NCBI GenBank assembly: GCA_016934955.1
Contig: JAFGRY010000015.1
Coordinates: 1 to 64,000, forward strand
Source of the DNA: a bacterium
Lineage (GTDB): Bacteria; Zhuqueibacterota; QNDG01; JAGLOF01
Reading direction: 5' to 3'
DNA: 64,000 bases
This document shows, piece by piece, positions 1-10,006 of the stretch (its first letter is position 1; each line of letters starts with the position of its first letter). The position numbers and the translations under genes are program-made. The notes under the pieces were generated by a model. It was not told the DNA's origin. It worked only from the letters and a program-made list of their open reading frames with translations, and made no database searches.

Positions 1-3000
1 GAGTGGACAGTCAAGGTCACCGATGGCGAACCTGCCACCGTAGTGTATGGTCAGACCGCCGAAGCATCCATTACCAACACGCATAAAGTAGGCAGCATCG
101 GTGACTTTGTCTGGGACGACACGAACCGCAACGGCATCCAGGACGCGGGCGAGCCCGGTGTCGAAGGCGTGACCGTAAAACTGTTCACCACCGGGGGTGT
201 TCAGGTCGGTTCGACCCAGACCACGGATGCCAATGGCGGGTATCTCTTTACCAATGTCCCCGCCGGAAGCTACTATGTGGAGTTCAGCAATATTCCGTCC
301 GGCTATGAGTTTACCGATTCGAATCAGGGCGGAGACGATGAAAAGGACTCTGATGCCGATCAGACAACAGGCAAGACAGGTACGATCACCCTGGCTGCCG
401 GTCAAAACGATCTGACCAACGATGCCGGTATTCGTGAACAGTACGGCTCGATCGGAAATTTCGTCTGGGACGATCTCAATAAAAACGGCATTCAGGATCA
501 GGGTGAACCCGGTGTTGAAGGCGTCACCGTGAAACTCTTCAAATCATCGGATAATACTCAAGTCGGAAGTACGCAGACGACAAACGCATCAGGGGAATAT
601 CTCTTTGATAATCTTCCTGCTGGTTCATACTATGTCGAATTCTCGAATCTTCCTGCAGACTATGCCTTTACCACTGCAAACGCAGGCACCGACGATGCGT
701 TTGATTCTGATGCCAATGTGCTCACAGGCAAAACAGGAACCATCCCTCTCGCGGCCGGGCAGGATGATCTGACCAACGATGCCGGTATCATCGAGGCAGA
801 ATGGGATTACGGTGATGCGCCAGCTTCCTATCCGACTCTTTATGCAAGCAATGGTGCTCGGCATCAGCTAGGCAGCGGCCTCTATCTCGGAAACGGCGTC
901 GATAGCGACAGCGACGGACAGCCGACAGCAGGAACCGTTGGTGACGATGAAGACGGCACCGATGATGAAGATGGTGTCGTATTCAGTGTCATGCCGCTGA
1001 TGAGAGGTGTGACATCGGCTATCTGGGTCACTGCATCCGGTCAGGGTTTCCTTAACGCCTGGCTCGATTTCAACCATGACGGTGACTGGGATGATGCCGG
1101 GGAACAGATATTCGCCGGTCAGGCATTGAATGCCGGCGTCAATCTCCTTTACATCACCACACCCGTGAGTGCGGTTATCGGAGACACCACTTATGCTCGC
1201 TTCAGGTTCAGTTCTCTGCAGCAGCTGGGTGTCAGCGGTGATGCGCCGGATGGAGAAGTTGAAGACTACATGATCGAGATATCCGATCCGTTTGTAAGTA
1301 TCGGCGATTATGTATGGCATGATCTTAATGAAGACGGCATCCAGGATGAGAACGAAGTTGGTATTGAAAACGTAACTGTTCATCTCTTCCTCGTTCCGAA
1401 TACTCCCGGTGTGACCCTTCCATCAACCGTGGCTCCGGATGGCGCCGATGCAGGTGCGGCCGCGCCGAATAGTGAGGTGTCCTTGGCAGTCGAGGTCGGT
1501 ACTGATATTACGGACGCAGACGGCAAGTACCTTTTCGAGCGGGTATTCACCGGTGCCGGCACGTATTATTTGAAATTCGATCTTCCGGGAAGTGACTGGT
1601 TTATATCAGCCAGGGATCAGGGGAGTGATGATGAAAAAGACAGTGATGCCGATCAGGTAGACGGCACCTGTGACCTGACCATTCTGGTCGACGGAGAGAT
1701 CGATCTTTCTTGGGACTGCGGCATGTACTTGCGCGAACCCAACTGTTCTATTGGCGATTTTGTCTGGTGGGATCTGAATCAGAACGGCCTCCAGGATGAG
1801 GGACCCGGCTCAGGTATTGCCAATGTCACGTTATATCTCCATCTGGGTCATGCGAACGGACCCGTAATCGCCACTCAGGTCACTGATGAGAACGGATTCT
1901 ACTACTTCATGAACCTGCGTCCCGGCGCCTATACGGTCGACGTCGTCGAGTCAACTCTGCCATCTACACCTCTGCCGATTCAGCTGACCACGGGCAACGA
2001 ACCCTACACCTACGGTCTATCTCCAAACGAGCATCACCGTCAGGCTGACTTCGGATACTATGTGCCTGAGGCAACCGGTATCGGACGGAGGTGGGTGATC
2101 GCCCGCTATCAGCCCTGGTTCAGCGATACTGATGCCGGTGACCCCATGCGTCACTGGGATTGGAGCAACCACGGCGGTGAAGCGGATACCAGTATTTTCC
2201 ACGGGTATGATTCCTACGACGCAGACATCTGGACCTACCATATTCTTGCCGCCTGGGCGTCAGGGATCGACGGATTCGCCGTTGACTGGTACGGAAAGGA
2301 CAGTTACGAGAATCCTCCGGTCCTGGGTCTGCTGAATGCCGCGGACAAGCTCTACCGCCAGTACGCGGACCGCGGGTTCAATTTCGAGATCGCCGTTTCC
2401 TACAACGAGCATGCGGAAGAGGAACTGGATAAAAACATGGAATACATCGGTGATTCGCTGATGACCCATATCGCCTACTGGGGCCACAGACGGGGAGAAC
2501 CACGGCCGCTTTTCATCTTTGACGACAAGCAGGATACTCTGATCACGGCAGATGCATACCGGGTGGTCGCTGACTCGCTGCTGCCGGCCGACAAATTCCT
2601 GCTCTGGGATGGAACGGAACTGGAAGTGTTCAAACCGATGGATGTGTGCTACCCGTGGATCCAGCCGCTCCACGATGAGTGGGATCCGGCAGGAATGGAG
2701 TGGGGAGAGACCTACCTCGACACCACCTACTGGAGGATGAACTACCTGCCGAATCCGGGTGAGCTCTGGTTCGCGCTCGGCGCTGTCTGGCCGGGACTGA
2801 ATGACAGGGAGTGGAGCTTCAGTGAGGATCACTTTATGGATCGTCAGGATACGCTTGTCTATCACTGGACCTGGGAGAAAGTGCATGAGTATCCCTACCC
2901 GCTGAACATGCCCTGGTGTTACATCGAAACCTGGAACGATTTCAACCAGGCATCGGAGATCGAGCCCAGTGTGGATCATGACTACTACTTCAACGTGATG

Positions 3001-3843
3001 ACCCGTAACAACGCCCGGATTTTCAAGGGATCCCTGCCGCCGGATTCGGTTGGTGTCGAGAACCCGGGATTGATCGTGCCGCAGCATATTCTGCAGGCCC
3101 GCAGAGAGGCCCTGCTCCATCCTGAGGCGGCGGACTGGATCAACGCCCGGGCCGACGAGGCTCTGGATCTTTTCTTCGAGCGCAAGTTTTATGAAGCGAC
3201 CTGGCTGGCGGACTTCGCCGCCGGTATCGCACCCAAACCGGTATCGATCACCGGAGTCACGAACACGACCATGACGCTGGCATGGGATACGACGAAATAT
3301 GCGAACAGTTATAATGTCTACTATTCGCAGCATCCCGAGGCCTTCCTGCCCGGTGCCTACGAGCGGCCGGTGCGGATCCGTCTGGATGACGTGACCACAT
3401 ATACCATCGAAGGACTCGAACCCGGTGTGCAATACTTTGTGGCGGTGACCGCTGTTGATACGTCGATCGGAGAATTCACCGAGAGCTGGTTCAGCAGTTC
3501 GTATACGGGTGCAGGAGTTGTCAGTGCCGCGTTGCCGGCGCGTCCCGGCCTGAGCACCGGAGTAGCCTCGGCGCTGCCCGATAAATTCGCGCTGCACAAC
3601 AATTACCCGAACCCGTTCAACCCGACAACGACGATCACCTATGATCTTCCCAGAGCGCAGCATGTGCTCCTGAGAGTGCTCGATGTGACCGGTCGACAGG
3701 TGGCGGTGCTTGTCGATGACAACCGTGACGCCGGATTCCACTCCGTTCAGTTCAGCGGGGCGGAGCTGTCCACCGGTGTCTACTTCTTCCAGATCGTTAC
3801 CGATGAGTTCAAAGCGGTGCAGCGAATGCTGCTGATGAAGTAA
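1..3843 (+). CDS. Secreted modular protein, 5'-truncated: SdrD-like repeats, GEVED domain, GH99-like domain, T9SS tail
   Basis: The frame is open from base 1, so the N-terminus lies outside the window. Four SdrD B-like modules can be seen, with signatures such as SIGDFVWDDTNRNGIQD, starting near 94, 448, 1296 and 1750. A GEVED-type domain (near 799-1290, with DYGDAPASY and WLDFNHDGDWDD) sits between the second and third. A region near 2086-2990 (RRWVIARYQPWF, then IDGFAVDWYG and ETWNDFNQASEIEPS) resembles GH99/WbsX-like glycoside-active proteins. A fibronectin III-like region follows, then a T9SS type A sorting domain (NNYPNPFNPTTTITYDLP, ending RMLLMK). By family knowledge the last domain directs outer-membrane export and cell-surface attachment or release. 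A role in binding or cutting mannose-type glycans is inference from the GH99-like domain; no catalytic pair was proven. It is followed by a hairpin and a lipoprotein gene. Confidence 0.85.
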   Translation, partial: EWTVKVTDGEPATVVYGQTAEASITNTHKVGSIGDFVWDDTNRNGIQDAGEPGVEGVTVKLFTTGGVQVGSTQTTDANGGYLFTNVPAGSYYVEFSNIPSGYEFTDSNQGGDDEKDSDADQTTGKTGTITLAAGQNDLTNDAGIREQYGSIGNFVWDDLNKNGIQDQGEPGVEGVTVKLFKSSDNTQVGSTQTTNASGEYLFDNLPAGSYYVEFSNLPADYAFTTANAGTDDAFDSDANVLTGKTGTIPLAAGQDDLTNDAGIIEAEWDYGDAPASYPTLYASNGARHQLGSGLYLGNGVDSDSDGQPTAGTVGDDEDGTDDEDGVVFSVMPLMRGVTSAIWVTASGQGFLNAWLDFNHDGDWDDAGEQIFAGQALNAGVNLLYITTPVSAVIGDTTYARFRFSSLQQLGVSGDAPDGEVEDYMIEISDPFVSIGDYVWHDLNEDGIQDENEVGIENVTVHLFLVPNTPGVTLPSTVAPDGADAGAAAPNSEVSLAVEVGTDITDADGKYLFERVFTGAGTYYLKFDLPGSDWFISARDQGSDDEKDSDADQVDGTCDLTILVDGEIDLSWDCGMYLREPNCSIGDFVWWDLNQNGLQDEGPGSGIANVTLYLHLGHANGPVIATQVTDENGFYYFMNLRPGAYTVDVVESTLPSTPLPIQLTTGNEPYTYGLSPNEHHRQADFGYYVPEATGIGRRWVIARYQPWFSDTDAGDPMRHWDWSNHGGEADTSIFHGYDSYDADIWTYHILAAWASGIDGFAVDWYGKDSYENPPVLGLLNAADKLYRQYADRGFNFEIAVSYNEHAEEELDKNMEYIGDSLMTHIAYWGHRRGEPRPLFIFDDKQDTLITADAYRVVADSLLPADKFLLWDGTELEVFKPMDVCYPWIQPLHDEWDPAGMEWGETYLDTTYWRMNYLPNPGELWFALGAVWPGLNDREWSFSEDHFMDRQDTLVYHWTWEKVHEYPYPLNMPWCYIETWNDFNQASEIEPSVDHDYYFNVMTRNNARIFKGSLPPDSVGVENPGLIVPQHILQARREALLHPEAADWINARADEALDLFFERKFYEATWLADFAAGIAPKPVSITGVTNTTMTLAWDTTKYANSYNVYYSQHPEAFLPGAYERPVRIRLDDVTTYTIEGLEPGVQYFVAVTAVDTSIGEFTESWFSSSYTGAGVVSAALPARPGLSTGVASALPDKFALHNNYPNPFNPTTTITYDLPRAQHVLLRVLDVTGRQVAVLVDDNRDAGFHSVQFSGAELSTGVYFFQIVTDEFKAVQRMLLMK

Positions 3844-3860
3844 CGTTTTTCAGAACATGC

Positions 3861-3910
3861 ATGCCCCGCCCGCCGGTCCGGATGGATCTGCGGGTGGGGC
3901 ATTTCCTTCC
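3861..3910 (+). terminator. Terminator-like hairpin after the GH99-like gene
   Basis: A 13-bp inverted repeat with one mismatch (ATGCCCCGCCCGC at 3861-3873, GCGGGTGGGGCAT at 3890-3902) is followed by a broken T-rich stretch (TTTCCTTCC). It lies between the stop codon at 3843 and the ribosome site of the next gene, so it probably ends or attenuates the upstream transcript. Confidence 0.5.
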
Positions 3911-3942
3911 CTTCCAATTCTCATTTCGTAAAGGAGGTACCG

Positions 3943-4647
3943 ATGAAGAAACTGTCATTCATCCTCGTGCTTTTTATCGGTCTGATGTTCGTTTTCACCG
4001 GTTGTCAGCAGGCCATAAGTCCCACGGCGGTGGAGAACCGGACCGATACACCCGTGAGTCTCGCAAAACCGGGCGGGGATCGTATTGTTGACGGAAATAT
4101 CTATTACAGCGATTCGCATTATTTTGCCGGAAGCCCGATCCGACCCGGCTTCGATGCGTACGGTTATAACTACCAGGCACATGAATTCAAAGGTTCATAT
4201 GCCAATGTCTATCTTGGCGGCAACGGGTATCCGCCTTACGAAGGGAACGATGACGCCTATGTCGCGGCCAATCCTTCCGTTGTCTCAACCTGGTACTGGC
4301 CCTACAGGGATGTGAAGCTCATCATGAAATGGAACGACGCCTGGATCTCGAACAGGGATCAGGATGGGGACGGCAAACTCGATCGCCATTACGGGTATCC
4401 TTCCTATATCGGGTCCGGCGCCTGGGAAACAAATCATCAATACGGTGAGTATGTCGGTGAAGATGGGGAAACCTGCAAGTGGAACTATTTTTGTAAAATA
4501 GTCGCTCTGCCGTCAGCAGGCGTAAATATCGGTCAGCCGATCTGGGGAGAGTTCGCGATTGTTCAAGAGGTCAGCAATGACCAGGGCACCGGTGAGCATG
4601 GTCTCGTGTATAAATCACCGATCAATGCGGGATTCGGCGCCTGGTAA
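3943..4647 (+). CDS. Lipoprotein of unknown function
   Basis: A 234-aa protein starts at an ATG behind a strong AAGGAGGT ribosome site. Its lysine-led hydrophobic signal ends in a lipobox (FTGC, cysteine near residue 21), so it should be lipidated and anchored in a membrane. The mature part is rich in Tyr, Trp, Gly and Asp, with no enzyme motif I recognise and one DQDGDGKLD acidic stretch that could bind calcium. It lies just downstream of the GH99-like surface protein in the same direction and ends before a shared bidirectional terminator. A link with that protein's function is only positional. Confidence 0.75.
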   Translation: MKKLSFILVLFIGLMFVFTGCQQAISPTAVENRTDTPVSLAKPGGDRIVDGNIYYSDSHYFAGSPIRPGFDAYGYNYQAHEFKGSYANVYLGGNGYPPYEGNDDAYVAANPSVVSTWYWPYRDVKLIMKWNDAWISNRDQDGDGKLDRHYGYPSYIGSGAWETNHQYGEYVGEDGETCKWNYFCKIVALPSAGVNIGQPIWGEFAIVQEVSNDQGTGEHGLVYKSPINAGFGAW

Positions 4648-4658
4648 TATATTTCTGT

Positions 4659-4703
4659 AGCAAAAAAACCCGTTTCTCCAAGCCGAGAAACGGGTTTTTT
4701 GCT
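4659..4703. terminator. Bidirectional rho-independent terminator
   Basis: An A-run, a near-perfect stem (AACCCGTTTCTC with GAGAAACGGGTT), a six-base loop and a T-run can be read on both strands. It lies between two convergent genes, with the lipoprotein stop at 4647 and the protease stop at 4715, and should terminate both. Confidence 0.92.
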
Positions 4704-4714
4704 ATGCTTCAACG

Positions 4715-7700
4715 CTATTTGAGCAGCAGCATTTTTTTGATCATCGACCCGCGGGATGTACGGATGCGGTAGAAGTAGATGCCGCTGGGGACCAGTGTCC
4801 CGTTTCTGTCCCGTCCGTTCCAGGCGACGCTCTGTTCCCCGGACTGCATCACGCGATCGGCCAGGACCGCGATGGTCTGCCCCAGTTCATTGTGCACGGA
4901 AAGCAGCACCTGGCCCGGTTCTGCGATGCTGAACTCGATGGTCGTTTCGCAGTTGAAGGGATTAGGGTAGTTCTGCCGCAGAGACAGGGACGGCTGGAAT
5001 CCGCCGCCGACACCGGTTGTCTGCAGGCTCAGTTCATTTGAATATGCACCATTGCCGGCTTCGTCCAGTGCCCGGATGATCAGGTATGCGTCTCCCGATA
5101 ACAGGGCTGCTGAGATGGATCGCTGTTCTCTGCCTCCAGGCGGGAGCGGATCACCGATGGTCATGACGACTCTTCCCTGATGCCCCGATACACCTGTCAT
5201 TGACAGCGTCCCGGACCGTATTTCATATCGCTGCACCTGTCTGTCCATGCCGTTGTCTCCCGGAGCCGTCCAGGTGATCAGCAGCGAATCCTGTGTTCGC
5301 GTGAGAATCTGCAAATCCGTTATCTCCCCCGGGTCGATTTCGTCTACAACCTGCATCGAGACGGGAATCGATAAAAGTGTGTCAATTATCAGCGATATCA
5401 ATCCACTGTACACGCCCTGATTAAGCGTTTCCGCGCTTAAACGGATCAGGACGGTGTCGGCGGCCGACGGGAGGAGATCCTGTGCGGGCTGTTCCAGCGA
5501 GAGCCATGAATCGCCCGTTTCGACGCCGAACCGGTAACCAATCGACACGGTTCCTGTGTTGGTGACAACCAGGGGAACGAACCCCGCGGATGCTTCGGGA
5601 ACGGTCGCCGTTATCCTTGCCGTGTTCAACGTCCAGCTTCTGACTTCCTGCAGAACAGGTTCCGCTTCGGTCCGGTTGGAAAGTGACGACGCGCCGGTCT
5701 CATCGAAGGTGAGGAGCCACAGGTAGAGCGTCTGATCCCGTGCTCCGGTATACACGCTGACGAGCTCGGCGGTCCCGGGGGCATGCACCGCTACGGTCTC
5801 GGCCAATTTAACTGCATCATCGGGAAGCCCTTCGCCTGAACCGTCATATCCCGTCCATAGTTCATACCGTTCGGCGGTCCCGAGCATGCCGTTGTCGCCG
5901 GGGGCCGTCCAGGCAACGCACAGGGAGTCGCATGTCTGTGTCTGCACCCGGAAATCGGTAACCGGCCCGGGAGGAACGGAGTCGACAATATGGATCGTTA
6001 CCGGAATGGAAACGGATGAGTCTGGATCGTGATCGGTGTGCAGCGTCAGAGAGCTGGTATACACTCCGGAATCCAGCAGACCGCCGTCAAAACAGATACC
6101 AAGAGTATCAAGAGAGCCCGGCTCGCTGTGACGCTGCGTTTCATCCACGGCAATCCAGTCCGGACGATCATCGTCGCAGCACAGACGGTAGTCGATGGGG
6201 GTGGTGCCGGTGTTGGCGAAGCTGAGGAAGACCGTATCCCTGCTCATTTCCGTTATTGAATGTTCCACCACCCGTCTGTCCAGGGACCAGCTTTTTCGCG
6301 CCCGCAACACCGGTTCAGCGGCAACGGTATTGGAAAGGGATGACCTGCCGGTTTCGTCACAGGTGAGCACCAGCACATACAGCGTGTCCGCGCGTTCTCC
6401 GGTGAGGAGATCGATATATTCCCTTGCTCCGGAGGCCTGTACCGCTTCGATATCCATCATTTTAACCGCGTCTTCCGGCAGGCCGTTCTCCGCGTATGCA
6501 TACCCGCCCCATATTTCATAGCGTTCCGCGATACCGGCGTATCCGTTGTCACCTGGAGCTGTCCAGGCGAGAGAGAGTGTGTAGACGGTCAGGTTCACGA
6601 TGACTGCATCGGTAATCGGTCCGGGTGCTGTTGTATCGATGACCTGTATCGTTACGGGAATGGTAACAGTGGAATCGGGATCCGGTGCGGTGTGCAGTTT
6701 CAGGGAGGCGCTGAACAGTCCGGAATCCAGGCCCTCACTGTCGAAACGAATGACAAGTGTATCTGTTTGATCCGGGGCAAGACGCCGTGAGGCTGTGTCG
6801 TAGATCAGCCAGTCCGGTCGCGGCTTTTCACCGCTCAGGTGGTAATCGATTGATACATTACCGGTATTGGAGAAGGTCAGACGGGAAGAGGCTGTCTGAT
6901 GTTCAGGCAGCGTCTGCCGGATGGAGCTGCTGCCGAGAGCCCAGCTCCGGTGTTCCCTGAATTCAGGTTCGGCTTCGATTGTATTGGATAGTGATGATTT
7001 TCCCGTTTCATCAAACGCTTTCACATAGATATACACCGGATGGTCGAACGGATTCGGACAGATGACCGCGGTTTCCGTGTCACCGGCCATGCCAGGTGTC
7101 GGGATGTCCAGCAGTTTCTGTCCGGTCAGAGTGGTGTGTCCCGCCGCCGGTGCGGCGCCGGACCAGATTTCATAATGGTCGATCCGGCCCACGGCGTAAT
7201 TGTCTCCCGGAGCCGTCCACTGGAGCGTGAGCGTGTCGGCCTGCTGCTGTACCAGCTGCAGATCGCTGATGGGGGACGGGGGCATCGTGTCAATGACAGA
7301 GCAGTGTACGGGGATCTCCAGGGGAGAATCGAGTACCGGATCCGTGGTGAAGCGAAGCTTTCCCGCAAATGATCCGGCCTGCAGGCGGGTCGCGTCCAGG
7401 ATCAGTGAAATGGACTTTTGCTGTCCGGGCTGCAGGGAGACCGCCGCCGAATCGGGGACGAGCCAGCCGGCGCTGCCGGCCGATCCCGCCATACTGACGG
7501 AAACGGCAACCGTGCCGGTATTGGAAACGTGTACTGTTTTTGTCTTCTTGTCGTTTTCGTGGATTTCTGTGTCGAGCCGGGTGACACCGGCGCTTACCGC
7601 CACGGAATTGTGTACGGGAAGCGTCAGTGCGGTTTCATTCATTCTTCCGGCAGTGACGTTCACCGTCTGCTCCGTCAGTACGGATCCGTTTTCACTCACT

Positions 7701-9691
7701 GTCAATTTTTGCTGCCCGGCTGGTGCGATCTCCAGAAGGAAACGGCCTTCATTGTCGGTCTCACATACGGTGCCGTCGCTGGCAAGCAGAACCCGAATCT
7801 CTGCGGCCGGTGATCCGTCAGCTGTCGTTACCCTGCCTGAAATGCCTCCAAAGACCGGAGCGGAGGGCTTCAGAGCGGTCGCGGGATCACCATAATAGTT
7901 ATAGGTGTAGACGTTCTGCAGATCGTAAAATGTCGTGCTGTGACTGGAAAGGTAGGTAAGCCGCGCCTGGGTAAGCGACGATCCCGATCTGCGGGCATTG
8001 GTGATGAATTCCTTCCAGAAATAATAGGTGAGTGAGGCATTGCCTCCATCATTTACGTCGTCCCAGCCGATAGTGCCATAGCTCACCCGTGAAGAAGCGA
8101 CGATGCCGCTGCTGCCGTTCCGGATGAGGCCTCGGGCGAGACTCACTTTCTCGGGCCAGCCGTTGTCACAGGCGTTCGCGAAGATAACCGGCTGATGATC
8201 CGCATCACCGCTGTAATCGCTGGATGAAAGAAACGTCTCGAGCATAAGTTCCGTGTTTTCCGGAATGTTGTTGCCGTTGTCGCTGCGCCAGTATTTTCTG
8301 AATGCGGATTTGGAGTTGCCGTGGGCCCACCAGGTCAGGCAGGCCGGGTTACTGCTGTGCCATGCAGACTGCAGGTTTGCGCCGCTGAGAGGATAATCGC
8401 AGGGAAATTCGGACGGTGAGACGCCTGCTTTTTCATAGAGGGTCGTGGTCTGCATCATGGTGAAGACGTTTTTCTTCATCAGTTCCATCAAGGCGGCGCC
8501 GTCGGTATCACGATAGTAGTAGCTGTAGTTGTTCTCATTCTGGAAACTGCTCATCGCCCCCACGAGGAGGCTGCTGTTTTTCCAGGCAGTGTTGTCTTTC
8601 TCAAAGGCGATGATTTTTTCGAGAATGTCCGCAACGATGTCGGGCTCGCTCCAGGGAATGCGTCCGACGCTGATCTCCGGCATCCAGTTGATCTGGTCGT
8701 CGCCGTACTCGCCAAAGAATCCGTCTCCGTCACCGTCCCAGCTGCAGGTGAGATCGGAATAGTAGATGTCGGATGGTATTTCGCCGCTGTATCCGTGATT
8801 GGCGGGGTTGGGATAGAGTTTCCTGATCGGAACGATGTCACTGTGCCCGACCAGCAGCAGATAGTCGAATGCGCCGGTGTTGAAATAGCGGCTTTTCAGG
8901 TAATTGTATATCTGTTCCGCTTTGTCGCGCCCGGAAGCGGAGGCACAGACCTCATCCACCGAAACACATTCCACCTTGAACTGGTTCCATTCTCTCCAGT
9001 AGACAAGCGGCGCAAGTGTCTCGAGCAGCTCCGGGGATGAAACCACCAGCATCACGGGGGATCCCGCTGCCGCGGATTCGGCAGAGAAGGCGTTGGCCGC
9101 TCCGGGAAGAGCGGGCGGTTTCTCGGCCCGGCCATCACTCTCCAGGGTGTAGGTGACGGTAATATCGGCTGTTTCGTATACCTGCAGTTCCCGGCTGCGG
9201 GGATTCCAGGAGAGCGGGCTGAACTGAATTTTCAGCAGCGGCCGGCTGCCCGCCCGGGTCAGTCCGTGGTTTACCAGCGGCGCTGCCGGAAAAGGAGAAT
9301 CAGCGGTATATATCGATGTCCGCCGTGCCGAAAAATCGGCAAACATACTGCTTTCCGATGTGCCCGATTCGGTCGGGAGCAGGGGAGCTGCGGCTTCGAC
9401 GTCGATATCGGTACGGATCGTTATCGGATCACTGGTGGAGAGGGACACGTTCGTCAGCACCGCATTGACCGGAAGCGGAATGTAGAATATTTTTGTCGGC
9501 AGTGCCGGAACCCCCGGCTCGGTGAGGGATCCGAAGTGCGCCATTGTTATCGAGCAGGCGCCGCTTGCCGTTTCGGTTACCGAATAGCGGCCGGCCGTTA
9601 TCCTCTCCGTGAGCGTCTGGCTCATCAGCGCTGCCGCCGGAAGGGCGAAGAGGATCAGTACTATCCCCGTTTTGTGTGTATTGGTTTTCAT
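4715..9691 (-). CDS. Gingipain-like C25 cysteine protease with four Fn3/CARDB-like repeats and T9SS tail
   Basis: I place the start at 9691 (MKTNTHKTGIVLILFALPAA), which opens a clear signal peptide and gives about 1658 aa; an upstream ATG at 9757 would put 22 non-signal residues first. The N-terminal half has peptidase C25 features: FDYLLLVGHSDIVP, PSDIYYSDL, a His-Gly motif (LTWWAHG) and a catalytic Cys motif (IFANACDNGWP). A carboxypeptidase-regulatory-like domain follows. Then come four Fn3 units (signature WTAPGDN) alternating with Ig/CARDB-like units (signatures RSWAL, SNTGNVSIDY). The last part is a T9SS type A domain (QNYPNPFNCETTIEF) ending KKMLLLK. It is predicted to be a secreted, surface-bound endopeptidase. 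Substrate specificity cannot be read from the sequence. Confidence 0.9.
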   Translation of the reverse strand: MKTNTHKTGIVLILFALPAAALMSQTLTERITAGRYSVTETASGACSITMAHFGSLTEPGVPALPTKIFYIPLPVNAVLTNVSLSTSDPITIRTDIDVEAAAPLLPTESGTSESSMFADFSARRTSIYTADSPFPAAPLVNHGLTRAGSRPLLKIQFSPLSWNPRSRELQVYETADITVTYTLESDGRAEKPPALPGAANAFSAESAAAGSPVMLVVSSPELLETLAPLVYWREWNQFKVECVSVDEVCASASGRDKAEQIYNYLKSRYFNTGAFDYLLLVGHSDIVPIRKLYPNPANHGYSGEIPSDIYYSDLTCSWDGDGDGFFGEYGDDQINWMPEISVGRIPWSEPDIVADILEKIIAFEKDNTAWKNSSLLVGAMSSFQNENNYSYYYRDTDGAALMELMKKNVFTMMQTTTLYEKAGVSPSEFPCDYPLSGANLQSAWHSSNPACLTWWAHGNSKSAFRKYWRSDNGNNIPENTELMLETFLSSSDYSGDADHQPVIFANACDNGWPEKVSLARGLIRNGSSGIVASSRVSYGTIGWDDVNDGGNASLTYYFWKEFITNARRSGSSLTQARLTYLSSHSTTFYDLQNVYTYNYYGDPATALKPSAPVFGGISGRVTTADGSPAAEIRVLLASDGTVCETDNEGRFLLEIAPAGQQKLTVSENGSVLTEQTVNVTAGRMNETALTLPVHNSVAVSAGVTRLDTEIHENDKKTKTVHVSNTGTVAVSVSMAGSAGSAGWLVPDSAAVSLQPGQQKSISLILDATRLQAGSFAGKLRFTTDPVLDSPLEIPVHCSVIDTMPPSPISDLQLVQQQADTLTLQWTAPGDNYAVGRIDHYEIWSGAAPAAGHTTLTGQKLLDIPTPGMAGDTETAVICPNPFDHPVYIYVKAFDETGKSSLSNTIEAEPEFREHRSWALGSSSIRQTLPEHQTASSRLTFSNTGNVSIDYHLSGEKPRPDWLIYDTASRRLAPDQTDTLVIRFDSEGLDSGLFSASLKLHTAPDPDSTVTIPVTIQVIDTTAPGPITDAVIVNLTVYTLSLAWTAPGDNGYAGIAERYEIWGGYAYAENGLPEDAVKMMDIEAVQASGAREYIDLLTGERADTLYVLVLTCDETGRSSLSNTVAAEPVLRARKSWSLDRRVVEHSITEMSRDTVFLSFANTGTTPIDYRLCCDDDRPDWIAVDETQRHSEPGSLDTLGICFDGGLLDSGVYTSSLTLHTDHDPDSSVSIPVTIHIVDSVPPGPVTDFRVQTQTCDSLCVAWTAPGDNGMLGTAERYELWTGYDGSGEGLPDDAVKLAETVAVHAPGTAELVSVYTGARDQTLYLWLLTFDETGASSLSNRTEAEPVLQEVRSWTLNTARITATVPEASAGFVPLVVTNTGTVSIGYRFGVETGDSWLSLEQPAQDLLPSAADTVLIRLSAETLNQGVYSGLISLIIDTLLSIPVSMQVVDEIDPGEITDLQILTRTQDSLLITWTAPGDNGMDRQVQRYEIRSGTLSMTGVSGHQGRVVMTIGDPLPPGGREQRSISAALLSGDAYLIIRALDEAGNGAYSNELSLQTTGVGGGFQPSLSLRQNYPNPFNCETTIEFSIAEPGQVLLSVHNELGQTIAVLADRVMQSGEQSVAWNGRDRNGTLVPSGIYFYRIRTSRGSMIKKMLLLK

Positions 9692-9769
9692 GTACACCGT
9701 GGGTGCCGGCCATCCTATTATGTCTATTCTCACCTGCCTGCAGGTAGGGCAAAGCATATACCGTACTTC

Positions 9770-9785
9770 TGTTAATTATATAAGG
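9770..9785 (-). promoter_or_regulatory. Possible -10 element for the C25 protease gene
   Basis: On the minus strand a perfect TATAAT occurs at 9775-9780 inside an AT-rich block. It would give a leader of about 75 bases to the preferred start at 9691. No convincing -35 hexamer lies 17 bases upstream, so the call rests on the -10 alone. Confidence 0.35.
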
Positions 9786-9836
9786 CATTAATTTTAATAG
9801 ATTTAAAAAATTAAATAAGTGGCAGGGTTCAATGAA

Positions 9837-9859
9837 AAAGCGGCAAATATTGCCGCTTT
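9837..9859. terminator. Perfect hairpin in the divergent intergenic region
   Basis: AAAGCGGCAA and TTGCCGCTTT form a perfect 10-bp stem around a 3-base loop. Read leftward it is followed by five Ts, as in a rho-independent terminator, but no leftward gene lies to its right. It may block antisense transcription or be a protein site. The rest of 9692-10006 is AT-rich and holds no gene I can support. Confidence 0.4.
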
Positions 9860-10006
9860 GCAGGGGGCATTTTCCGGTGGCCCGAATGGGGTGAACCCGG
9901 GTGAATAAAACCCATACATCCGCTTGCAATTGAAAGCAGGTATTTTTACATTAGCATATCGATGCAACCAGTGATTTCATATCGTTCACTGTTACCGGAG
10001 GTCCCC

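Noticed and set aside
2260-3741. Long open frame on the minus strand inside the GH99-like gene
   Set aside because: It mirrors the codon pattern of the plus-strand gene, has no ribosome site and gives an Arg/His-rich sequence without domains. The plus-strand product has clear domains.
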